DNA of 64,000 nucleotides, taken from assembly GCA_026874595.1 (NCBI GenBank), contig CM049306.1, forward strand, positions 63,992,019-64,056,018, written 5' to 3'. Source of the DNA: Sipunculus nudus (taxonomy: Eukaryota; Annelida; Sipuncula; Golfingiida; Sipunculidae). Position 1 is the stretch's first letter. Every line of letters begins with the position of its first letter. Below, piece by piece: positions 22,939 through 32,992 of the stretch. The position numbers and the translations under genes were made by a program. The notes below the pieces were generated by a model. It was not told the origin of the DNA, did no database searches, and saw only the letters and a program-made list of their open reading frames with translations.

Positions 22939-24904
22939 AAATCAATATTTATATACAAGTGCTATTTTTTTTACATAAGTATGTGTGTTTGCTTGTTTTT
23001 GTATATATAATACATATGTATATATAAAATGTATATATTGAATATAATTTAAGATATATATACACTAATATATAAAAAATTAATATAATATAGAAAATAT
23101 ATATACATTTTTTTTAATATTTTGAAATTTATATATATATCATTTTGTAAAAATATATGATTAATTTGGCAGCGATAATCGGCAAGTGAAAGCAGCAAAG
23201 TCACCTAGTGTAAATAAGATTTTGTCGTTGATCTTTGTCTCGCGTTCAGCTAAGATATTCGGCTGGACCGTGCGACCAGCGATTGTCGTGTCGTGTTACC
23301 CCGGCTTAAGACACCCAGGTTCATACTGCACAAAAGGATTGCAGGTGGCGCCACCAGCGTTTGAAATGCACAAGTTCACATGTCAGCGAATAAGTTTGCT
23401 GGGCTTCGGAAAGGTCGGTCCAAGGGTCTCAAAGGAGTTTATTCTCTGGAAACGAACCCGGCGGAAGCGGACCCCGCGTGAAAACATAGTATCCCCAAAA
23501 CTCTTTTTTTTTGCAGATACATTCAGTTTTACATGAATGAATGAATTAATGAATAAATGAATTAACACAGTTTAATTTCAATACGTTATACAGGAGATAA
23601 GACAGTCAATTATCTTTACCAAATATCTTGAAATCTTTGTTGGAGAAAGAATTTTTTTCCGAAGTTGGAGGGTTAGTTGATTTTGAACATTCATCGTTTA
23701 TACAGTGTGTTGACGTAACCATGAATAACACTAAAAAAATACAAACTTATATCCATAGTGGTCCTTGTGATCAAGAAAAAACGGCAAGCAGGGAATACGT
23801 GATTATGTAGTAATTAAATGTAGTAATTAACAATCGATAATGTTAAAGTGTATGTTGAAATATTTAAAGATTACAAATCATAAAAAAATATAGCTACATT
23901 TTAAGAAACAGTGTGTGTACAGGTCTGATATTAAAAAATACAGAAAAATATAAAATACAAAAATGATTAGCTCATGACTAGGTAAAAGTGTCCATTACAA
24001 ACAAGAGAAATATTCAGCAATAAAAAAATAATTATACCCTAGCATAATTTAATTACTAGCAACCAATATGGCATTTCACAGGGTATTTTCTACATGTGAC
24101 TGGACAAAAGCATCTAGAATAATAAGCCTAAAATTATGTAACAATGGTTTAAGAATGTAAAGATATATAAAATATACATATATATGGTATCTAGATGATA
24201 TGATATGATATGATATCACAGTCCAAATAATTATCAACTTGAACAGTAAGACAAGTAAAGGAGGAAAATGTAGTCTATCACACTATATGTTCACTATTAG
24301 ACTAAATAAAAAAACACTAATCAATGACAGTATATAGCCCAAATTATAATTCATGGCCAAATTGAATGTAAAGGTATATATTAGGTAGCAGAATTGGTCC
24401 TCCATTATGACCTATGTTTCAGTTTTTCCTTTGCACTGATCATTCTGCTGCCTTGGGACCCTTGAAGTGTACATTTTTTGAAAGCCAAGAAGATTCTTTA
24501 TATTTCGGTTAATAGAAACTTTTTTTAAATGGATCATATTTGAATTTATAAGCGTTTTAATTTAGTTTTAACATATAACAAATCAAAGTTTATTCCAGTA
24601 CAGTCTATTTTTTAAATTAATCGAAAATTTAGATAAAAATCCGGAAACGGGTCTTTGCTTTGTGAGTTAAGTTTAAAATTTACGATTTTACAGTGTATAT
24701 AAATTTAAAACTCCGACAAATCATTTAATTTTTTTTACGTTTTCCTAAATAAAATCCTTCCAATTAAATTTAGGCGTAAAATAAAAAAGCTCTTTAATTA
24801 ACTTATTAACACATACATTTGTTAGAGATTGTATGTTTTGGAAAAGAAATTACTGAGAAATAACGCTTTAAAGATGAGGTGTTCAGATGCAATCCCCTAT
24901 ACTA

Positions 24905-24906
<2 letters not shown>
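22936..24906. other. AT-rich sequence without recognised genes
   Basis: There is one isolated GGTGGCGCCACC at 23344-23355 within a non-repeated GC-richer patch (23260-23500). The rest is AT-rich with short ATATAT and GATAT runs. No protein similarity is seen. Confidence 0.45.

Positions 24907-24960
<54 letters not shown>
24907..24960. repeat. (AT)n microsatellite
   Basis: An uninterrupted run of about 27 AT dinucleotides, directly before a transposon-like end. Confidence 0.95.
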
Positions 24961-24962
<2 letters not shown>

Positions 24963-25060
24963 GGTGAAACCTCGTTGTGTCGAAGTCGAAGGGACCCTCA
25001 AAAAACTTTGACTCATCCGAGTTTCGACACAAGCGGGTTTTGTTTGGTAATAATTTAACT
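24961..25060. mobile_element. Partial pogo/Tigger-like MITE end
   Basis: ACGGTGAAACCTCGTTGTGTCGAAG at the edge of the (AT)n run resembles the CAGT-AACCTCG-TCGA ends of pogo-type elements, which insert at TA. An inverted partner, GTTTCGACACAAGCGGG, lies at 25020-25037. The other end is not evident. Confidence 0.35.
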
Positions 25061-25554
25061 GGAGTTGTCCGGAATATCGAGTCTGCAACTTCGACAAAAT
25101 GATCACTCATTGCAAAGTTATTGTAATTTTTCTATTCCTAGAAATGAGCCAAATATGACCCAGGATTCCAGGAAAACCTGTGACCACCAGCCAGTCCAGC
25201 AGCACCCTGAGCTAATTAGTGAGGGGGTGTGTCCCACCAGTGACTGCTAATTAGTGAGGGGCGTTTCCCACCTTACACTGCTGTGTGGTGCCTCATGCAC
25301 GCACTTGTCAAACGTAGAGTAACAAATTAAGATATTGTCGAAATAAATAAACTGTGCTTAAATTAGTAATTTATTTTTCTTAAAATATTTTTTTATATTT
25401 TACAAGATATGTATTAAGCATATTAAGGATTAGATCATAACCTGAGGAACTGTATTTCTAAGACAAATTAATTTACATGGCATTCATTAGTTGAGACAAA
25501 GAAATACACATTCAAATATTGAGCTAGTTCTTCTGTTAATAAAATAAGAAAATG
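25061..25554. other. No recognised gene; short direct duplication
   Basis: GCTAATTAGTGAGGGG occurs twice (about 25210 and 25246), each followed by a TCCCACC box. The remainder is AT-rich with nothing I can name. Confidence 0.45.
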
Positions 25555-26335
25555 AAAAAAAGAGTACAAAATTAAATTATCACAGACCACAATCCTACAA
25601 TTCTAAGTGCAAGGGTGAAGCACAAGCACCAACTATTGATTAACTTTTTACAATGTTGTTAAGCAGTCTAAAATATTCAATGGTAAAATATACAGTATAC
25701 ATACAAATATCACTGGAAACCATCACTATAAAAACTGTGAAAAGTGTTTAAAGCAGAACATTCAATAATGTACGATTCTTGCATCAGAATGAGAGTAAAT
25801 TTATATCACAGGTATATTGTTTGGCTATTTTTATCACTTCATCTGCACTGGAATTGTATGAAACCATTTAACAGTATTAATATCATACGAAAACTTCTGT
25901 CAATCAATTGGAATGTCATGGTGAAAAATGGAATAAAAAAGACAAAAAATTATCACAGACTACAATTCTAAGTGCAAGATCGAAGCACAGGCACCAACTA
26001 CTGATTAACTTTTTACAATGCTATTAAGCAGTCTAAAATACTCTTCAGTTAAATAGTTAGTATACATAAAAAATATCACTGGAAATAATCACTATAAAAA
26101 CTTTGAAAAGTGTAAAAATCAGAACATTCAATTTATAACAAGTTCAGTTATAAGTGTAAGATTCTTGCACCAGAATTAAACTATAGTTATATCACAGGTA
26201 TATTGTTTGGCTATTTTTATCACTTTATCTGCACTGAAATTGTATTAAACCATATAACAGTATAAATATCATATGAAAACATATGCCAATTACTTGGAAT
26301 GTCATGGTGAAAAAAAATGGAATAAAAAAGTCAAT
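25555..26335. repeat. Diverged tandem pair, ~365-bp period
   Basis: The phrase ATTCTAAGTGCAAG recurs at an offset of about 365 bases (25599 and 25964). The following sequence stays similar through AACTTTTTACAATG, ATATCACTGGAAA and TGTTTGGCTATTTTTATCAC to GGAATGTCATGGTGAAAAA. A short third repetition of CACATGGAAT-CATG follows to 26395. Confidence 0.75.
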
Positions 26336-26473
26336 CACATGGAATGGCATGATAAATAGATTGAATAAAAAAGTCATTCACATGGAATCTCATGGCAATA
26401 GATGTATATGTTAAGAATAATCAGTGAAGGTCCAAGTCACCACGCATTATGTCGACTAACACCTCTGGCACTG

Positions 26474-29200
26474 TCATGTAAGATGGTGTTCTCCACTAAA
26501 ATGTAATTCAAACTCTAGTTGCTGGTGTTCATTTGTCACTAATCTTCGAAATTCACCTTGCCACCATGTTTTCGCGCCATCATTTTCCCAGGCTTGAGAA
26601 AAGCAAGTGCCAACGAGGGATGAAGGATCCAGCAATAGCTCATATAGGTCTTGTACTTCTGCAGGGATGTCACAGTGAATGAGTTCTGTCAAGTAGGCCT
26701 TCAGTTCTGATAAGGAAACCTTGGTCAGGTATATTTAGGTCTTTGGCTCTTTGTGTAAAAGTTTACATCTCACATGTATCTGTGATTTTATTGCTGTAGA
26801 TGCTTTAGACTTTGAGAACTTTTTGGTTCTAGATTGGATGTCAGCTTCACTGTCAGATAGTATCAATCCAATGTTCATATTTCCCTCTATCTTTATCTTC
26901 CTTTGCGAGCAACTGGTTGCGACCCTCAAGAAGCAGCTGTTTTATCTTGTTTGATATAGTTTTGCGGTTTGCTTTGTCTTCTCCCGCCATCTGACGGGCT
27001 TGTCGAATATCAAGCTTGGTTCGTTCCGCTCTTTCCACATCACTCATTGACTGCAGCCATTTCCCTGTTTTGTTTCACTTGAACATAACTTTCCCTTCAA
27101 CATGAGCTGTGGTCGCATGTTGCGCTCTTGACATTACTGAGTCCCATTTAGCAAACTGTCTTTCAACACTTATGTTGGTTGCGCTACATGACTTGCTTGC
27201 TTCCCTAATACTTGGACAGGGGTTCCAGTAAAGTCCTCCTTGCAGCTGGTCTTGAAGCTGACGTTTCATCACTGTCAAACAAGCCTGGCACAGTTCTTGC
27301 AACAATGTGACAGTTTTCAAATCTGAACTGCTTTTTGCCGTCAGACTTGTGAGTGTGGTATCACGCTGAACCGGTACATCAGCAAAGACACTGACCATGT
27401 CTGGCGACAGCAAGGAGGTAGCATCTGCTGCAAGTTTTTCCAGCTGTTCAATTGCACCCTGGAAATGTTGATTCAAGTTTAATATGGTCCCTGCCTTTGC
27501 CATCATTCTCATCCATGGACCTGTCACGGCTTTCCCTATAAGACCCATGGCACGCAATGTGATACTGATTTCTAGCAGCCGTAGTCCATTCATTATAAAT
27601 GTGTGTACCGAGTTCTTTGATGGGTATGTTGATGTAAAAAACTCAACAATATCACATGCAAAGCGATACAGAATGCCGCAACTGAGGAACAAAACATGGA
27701 ATCGATTTCCAACGAAGCGATAATACAGAACATTGTTTTCCGAAACTTTGCCTTTTCCTTTTAAAAATTCAATTAGATCATGGCTACAACAGTACTTGGT
27801 GCTGTGGAAAATCTTCACCGTCAATCAAACAAGTGCTTGCGATAAACTCTCTCCTCTGTTTGTAAATGGTAGGTTGCTGGTAGTTTGTCTACTGCTGTAT
27901 TTGTGACACACCTGTCAGTCATTGTGTTGCTAATATTGTCAAATATGTTGACTTTTTTATTTTCTGGTGCATTTGTTGACTCAATTGCTTTAAGACTGTC
28001 TTTAATGCTACCGACATAATCAGCGGCCCTTCCTCCGACTTGTTGTCTAACACCTATTAGGTAAGATCTGTCCTTACACGCAATTTCAGTTTCCACAAGA
28101 TGACCTAATGGTTTAGTGGTACCATCATATTTTAGCGTTGTGTTTGTTTTCCCTGTTAAAGCCTCCTTAATTTGTTACCTAGCTAACACCTTCATTTCAT
28201 GACACAACTGGTTTTGTGTTCCGTAGCTTGGGGGTTCTCCTGACAAGTCATTGCCGGTGACAACACGAATGACATTCTTAAGGACAGCAGACACATTTGC
28301 TTGTGACACCCCTGCCTGTTGTAGGCAATAGCAAGCCTCCCTGATCTGTGGTGTAAACGTATTCTGGCTGATCTTAGTTTCAATGTCTATTCTACTTTGC
28401 AAACTGTCAAGGTTGGAAACATAATTGTACTCTCTCAGCAAATGATTAAGCTTGCTGTTTCAGTTCTTGGTTTCTCTCAGATAAGATGAGATTACATTTG
28501 TTTTGTAACACTTTTACGCGATCTGATGTTATCCTTTGTGATTCAGTCTTGAATACTCTTGATCTGCTTATATATAAGCTTCTTATCAGACTGTGTCTTT
28601 GACTGCTGGAGGTTCTTAACTTCATGTTTACTGTGTTGAACCTTTTTATTCAAATGAGTCCTTTGCTGTTCAGACTTTTTCACTTGTTCTGTCAATTTAT
28701 TTTATCTTTGTTATGCTCGCATTCTTGCGTTTGAGCGTTTGGTTTAAATTCCTTTTGGATTGTACAAAATCACTTTCTTTTTCAACATTTCATTTTCTTT
28801 CACAAGTCTCTGATTCAGTTCTTGTAGCTATTTTACTTGGCATGTCAATTTGTGAATTTCTTTAACTAAGCCCTCTTTTTCAGCAGCAAGAACCTCTTCC
28901 ATCAACTTAGGCTTTTTCACCGAACATTCATCATCCAAACTGACACATGACGCTGAGCGCTTTGTAGCCTGTCCAGCTGTTTATTTGAATAAAAAGTTCT
29001 GCCGCATCAGATAATCTAGCTTTTCCGCATCTCTAGCATGCTTCGCGAGTTTCTTTCTCTGTTGCTTTAATTCTAGGAAATTTCGAGAAAACACTCAAAC
29101 ATCAATTCCAATGGTCACATCTGTGTGCTGTTGTGACATCACCTCAATTAGATCCTTCCATGTAACTTGTTCTTTCTTATTTCGAACGAAATTCAGGATA
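26474..29200 (-). pseudogene. Decayed gene of a multicopy 'DGTTK' family
   Basis: Minus-strand segments read in order: a Lys/Glu/Gln-rich coiled-coil-like part (29100-28450, e.g. SERNQELKQQA), FTPQIREACYCLQQAGVS (28340-28290), YDGTTKPLGH (28125), NISNTMTDRCV (27945), a long open part (27824-27075) with LFLSCGILYRF and NISVERQFAKWDSVM, and a basic helical tail (27047-26735). I recall a multicopy invertebrate family with the same order (coiled coil, FTPEIRE, DGTTK, NTMSDR), possibly transposon-derived. I cannot name its function. The frame changes near 28445, 27822 and 26890, and in-frame stops fall at 28175, 27075 and 26735, so this copy looks dead unless some breaks are introns. Confidence 0.6.
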
Positions 29201-29236
29201 GCCTATTTAAGACAAGTTTGTTTGTTATGTGACCTA

Positions 29237-29305
29237 TTTAATTTTTATCATATATAGATGCCACATATATAATATATATGGCATCTATACATGATAAAAA
29301 ATTAA
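29237..29305. other. Long imperfect palindrome (hairpin)
   Basis: Two ~34-base arms with TATCATATATAGATGCCA on one side and TGGCATCTATACATGATA on the other meet at ATATATAATATATA. Only a few mismatches or one-base bulges break the stem. It could be a minimal foldback MITE. Confidence 0.7.
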
Positions 29306-29622
29306 AATATTTAAAATAACACAAGTTTATCTGTCAGCATTGTTGTATGCAGATAGGCCTCCTGGATGACTATTACGGTTGAACAAAAGGTTGTTTTAGT
29401 TGTTCGACATTATTGTCAAACCAAAATAGATGTCACAGGGGAAACAATTTGGATGATATATATATATCAGTTTATGCGACTGTCGTCAGAGGGCAGCAGA
29501 CACTGGCAACTTGTGGGCGTCATGTTGACCAAATCTCAAGCAAGTTCTCGGGAAAGAAAGAGCTAAAGGGTCCACTTGTAACTTCCTGTTCAGGGTGATC
29601 AGGTGGCCAGTACAGGACCAGT

Positions 29623-29716
29623 ATGTCTGATACGAAAGATGATTTGCTCTTTTGGAAGGAAAAATGTGAAAGTTCCGAGCAAAATCTGCTGAAGCTGAAA
29701 AAACTGGCGCACAAAG
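29623..29716 (+). CDS. Probable first coding exon of an unidentified coiled-coil protein
   Basis: ATG at 29623 in a favourable context (A at -3) opens a frame MSDTKDDLLFWKEKC, then SSEQNLLKLKKLAHK. It runs straight into a strong donor, AAAG|GTAAGC, at 29716/29717 (phase 1). The peptide is rich in Lys, Leu and Glu, with heptad-like spacing expected of a coiled coil. The upstream 150 bases have higher GC and no family repeats, fitting a 5' UTR. I found no convincing downstream exon in the following AT-rich and transposon-filled sequence, so the gene would have a long first intron. I do not recognise the protein. A chance ORF next to a chance donor remains possible. Confidence 0.45.
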
Positions 29717-30216
29717 GTAAGCTGTCACCTTGTTTATTAATAATAGTATAGTTCACTATCAACTGGTGTATCCTTAGACACTGTTAGACGGTCACATCCC
29801 GGAAGGGTATAAATCGCTGATTAGCGGTCTGCATTATAACCCTAAAACGTTGTGACTATTTACCGTCTGACACCGTCCGGGACCCTGCTGTACCGTCCAG
29901 AACTCAAAGACACCGTCCGAGACACCAGGACTAGCTTTGAATGTATTACTCAAATGCATACAGACACTTATTATTTTAAAGTAAAAAATACACTTTTATT
30001 GTTAATCATATGCATTCTGAATTTAATTATACCAACCGGGATACCATCCAGGGCAATAGAACCAGCACTAACCAAATTAATTAAATAATAATAATTAATG
30101 ATAATAATTTAATAAATTAAAATAATCAGCTATTTCTATCACCTGGCCGGTGGACACCCACTTCTATAAATTCATATGAATAGCGCTGACCAACATTAAT
30201 GGACTATGGCAATAAT
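29717..30216. other. No recognised feature (possible intron start)
   Basis: The sequence 29770-29930 holds a few near-repeats of CCGTC(T/C)G-ACACCGTCC. The remainder is AT-rich. No exon is evident. Confidence 0.4.
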
Positions 30217-30225
30217 GAGAAATGT

Positions 30226-31195
30226 GGCAGTGTGTAAAACTTGGACCCCACAGATCCCGGACCCCGGATCCCTAACATCAATTTCCACATTTTCCATTAT
30301 TTATACAGATAAAAAAAAACCCTGTTACTGATGTAAGAACAGAGCAAAGCTAGTCCCTTGGTTTTTTTTTTAAATTACGGACTCGGTGAAAGATTTAAGT
30401 ATTAAATATTTAGATGGAAACGGACCCCTGGCAACTGCTTGAGTTTGAGAACTGTTTTATTTTGGTGGACCCCAGTATACAGGCCAACCTACCGCTCATA
30501 TGTTTATTTCTGTTTGAATGGGAAAAGAATTAGCTCTCATGTCACACACTAAAAATATTTATTTGCTGTATTAAGTGAAAATATAATGGTGAGGACAAAC
30601 TCAGGAAGAAAAAATGTACCACCGGTCATTGCGGACCTCAGAGACCGCTGATATCAGATCGAGCTCTTCCCTTCTTCTCTAAATTTGAATAGCCATACGA
30701 ATTAAAGTTTACAATAACATAATACCCAAAGAAAGTTTAATTACTTGCTTTTCAAAAGACGTTAGCTGAGGTACAAGAATAATTATATAATCTTAATTTA
30801 TTTAACATATTAATTTTAAACAATGTAGACATATTATAAAATAATAAATATAAAAATATAAATAAAAATAATCAAATAAATTTATAAATACAGTTACAGA
30901 ACACAATAACTAAACCACAAGGGTGTTATGCCTGAAGGTAAGATTAAAATAGGGGTCCGTGCATGGGATCCATCAGATCCGTGTGTGTCAGGCTCCGTCA
31001 GTGTTAAATGTCAAATTATGTTACAAAACTGACTTTTTTCTTATGGTTTGAACCAAACATAATATAAATTTATATGTCTGTAGATGCTTTTCTTCTCAAA
31101 TATCTCGACAGATTTCCATGAGAGTTTTAAGAATTACTGATTTTTCTTGGGGTCTGGGATCCGGGCTCCATGGGGTCCGGGTTTTACACACTTCC
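30226..31195. mobile_element. Non-autonomous TIR element with 9-bp target duplication
   Basis: The inverted ends match at about 21 of 24 bases (GG-AGTGTGTAAAAC--GGACCCC on each side, then both continue into GATCC-rich sequence). The direct repeat GAGAAATGT flanks the element exactly (30217-30225 and 31196-31204). The 970-bp interior is AT-rich with no coding sequence. A 9-bp duplication is typical of Mutator-like elements. An 8-bp hAT duplication plus a chance match is the alternative. Confidence 0.8.
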
Positions 31196-31204
31196 GAGAA
31201 ATGT

Positions 31205-31877
31205 ACTGTTGTAACTTAAAAATCTGCTGATGTAATTAGTCCGTCCCAGTACCTGTGTCCGCATAATTTTCTGGGATAATTGTTCATACAAGTAAAGCAG
31301 TGTAAACCTTTCTTGTCCAAAGGTTCCAGGAGCTATTCTGCCGACTACCTGCGTAAAAAGTAATGTCTTACCTTGCTAAATTGAATTTGTATGAGACAAA
31401 TAATCCAAAATATTACAAAACAAGTTACAGCGTTTGCGACTTATTCCTTGCCTGAGAACTGATATCTGCTATCTGCTTCAGGCCTAAGGGCCCTATAAAG
31501 AATATTCTTAAAATAATTATCGCGAAAAACATGTGAACACGGGTTTTGGGACGGATTATAGGGCCTATTAATTATGCTGCCGAATATACATTATAAAAAT
31601 TGGAATTATAAGAAAGCAACCCAATGTTAAGAATAATTTATATTTCAAATAAATTATATACAAAATATAAAATATACAGCATAATTATATGCTGCTAACA
31701 GATATCCCTCATATATATGAGTACTTATATGGACATGTTTTACGGAACAAATCCAGAATATTCAAATGACATATAGACTACATGAAAATTATTTAAAACT
31801 GAAAAAAGCGAACCATGTTATACTACTAGTATATAAATATTTGTGAAGGATTGTCTATGCAGAAAAATTAATAAAAT
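31205..31877. other. No recognised feature
   Basis: AT-rich sequence with no repeats shared with the rest of the window that I could see. Confidence 0.45.
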
Positions 31878-32060
31878 CAGGGGTGGATCCAGGATTTAGG
31901 AAAAGGGTGGGTCCAGCCCAGGAGGACTAATGAAAACCCTAAAAAAAAGGTCCCCAGGTCTGGAAAAGGGGGTCCAAGCCGCAAAATTTTGTCTGAAGCC
32001 CTTAAAAAAAGTTGTTTCTGATCCAGCCCCCCCCCCCCCCCCCACCCGGATCGGCTTCTG
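31878..32060. mobile_element. Small GGATCC-type MITE
   Basis: It starts CAGGGGTGGATCCAGGATTT and ends with a C-run and CCCGGATCGGCTTCTG. The inverted ends agree at about 9 of 13 bases. Similar short elements starting CAGGGGCGGATCCAGG are common in invertebrates (recollection). No clear target duplication. Confidence 0.45.
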
Positions 32061-32247
32061 AAATTTTTTAATATCATAAATAAAAATCACGCTTATGTAA
32101 ATTATTTTTTTCCTTACTTTGGTTCCCTGAAAATTATAAAGAAGGTGAATATATGTTAATAAATGTCAGTAAGTTGTTTCATTTCATAACATCAGCAACA
32201 GCTGATATAATATAATAATGATATATATGATAATAATATAATTGACT

Positions 32248-32505
32248 AGAAAAGCACTCAGAGAGCACAGACCTCCGCCAAGTTAGCTCATTAGCCTCAT
32301 ATGGAACTGTCAGAAAAGCAGCATTTTTCCTTTAAAATATTCCTGGATCAAGAATTTCCATATCAAAATTTAATAAATTTTTCCTTCGATCATTGCCGAG
32401 ATATCCTGAAGATTTCATCAAAATTCGCTTATAACTTTTTGACTAATGTTGCTAACAGACAAACAAACCAACAAACATAACCCCTGCCGCTTAGTGGAGG
32501 TAATA
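32248..32505. repeat. Dispersed repeat with CTCCGCCAAG/GGAGGTAAT ends
   Basis: It runs from AGAAAAGCACTCAGAGAGC and ACCTCCGCCAAG to CTTAGTGGAGGTAATAA. It contains GAGATATCCTGAAGATTTCATC and CTTTTTGACTAATGTTGCTAAC, phrases of a repeat I recall as widespread in aquatic animals. There is one copy here. Confidence 0.45.
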
Positions 32506-32992
32506 AACAGGAAAAATCAAATATATTTGCAGACTAAAGCTTTAGATTTCTTTTATGTACGGAATGCATATGTTATCAAGGGGCAACACATAGACAAAAT
32601 GCATGCCACAGTGCAGGTTCATATGAAATCTCTCAACACACATTCCATATTTTGTAGATAAGGAATCTTCACCCTACTACTGAAGAAACTAGCCATCGAA
32701 ACTTGCCAAAGTCATTTTTTGGCCCCATCTCCCGTAGGGGTGGGGGTTTCAGCGAGCTTAAGTCATTTACTTTCTTATTAAAACAGGACCCAGGGTTTTA
32801 AAAACAAAGACAAGCAACCGTGGCCCCTCTGCTTTACGTTGATTTACTGACACCTTTCACGTACTTGTGGAATGACATCATTATGCTCTATGATGTCACA
32901 ACTCTCGAGAAATACAGGCATACTGTCACCTGCATGTACAAATATATGCAATGGAACCCCCATAAAACACTAGAACTCATTCTGGAGTTATT
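32506..32992. other. No recognised feature
   Basis: Non-coding sequence with no visible repeat or gene signature. The 71-73 aa open frames are unremarkable. Confidence 0.4.

Noticed and set aside
24829-25110. Frames containing long YIYIYI runs
   Set aside because: Translation of the (AT)n microsatellite.
31878-32060. Target duplication for the GGATCC-type MITE
   Set aside because: The flanks AATAAAAT and AAATTTTT do not match beyond what AT-rich sequence gives by chance.
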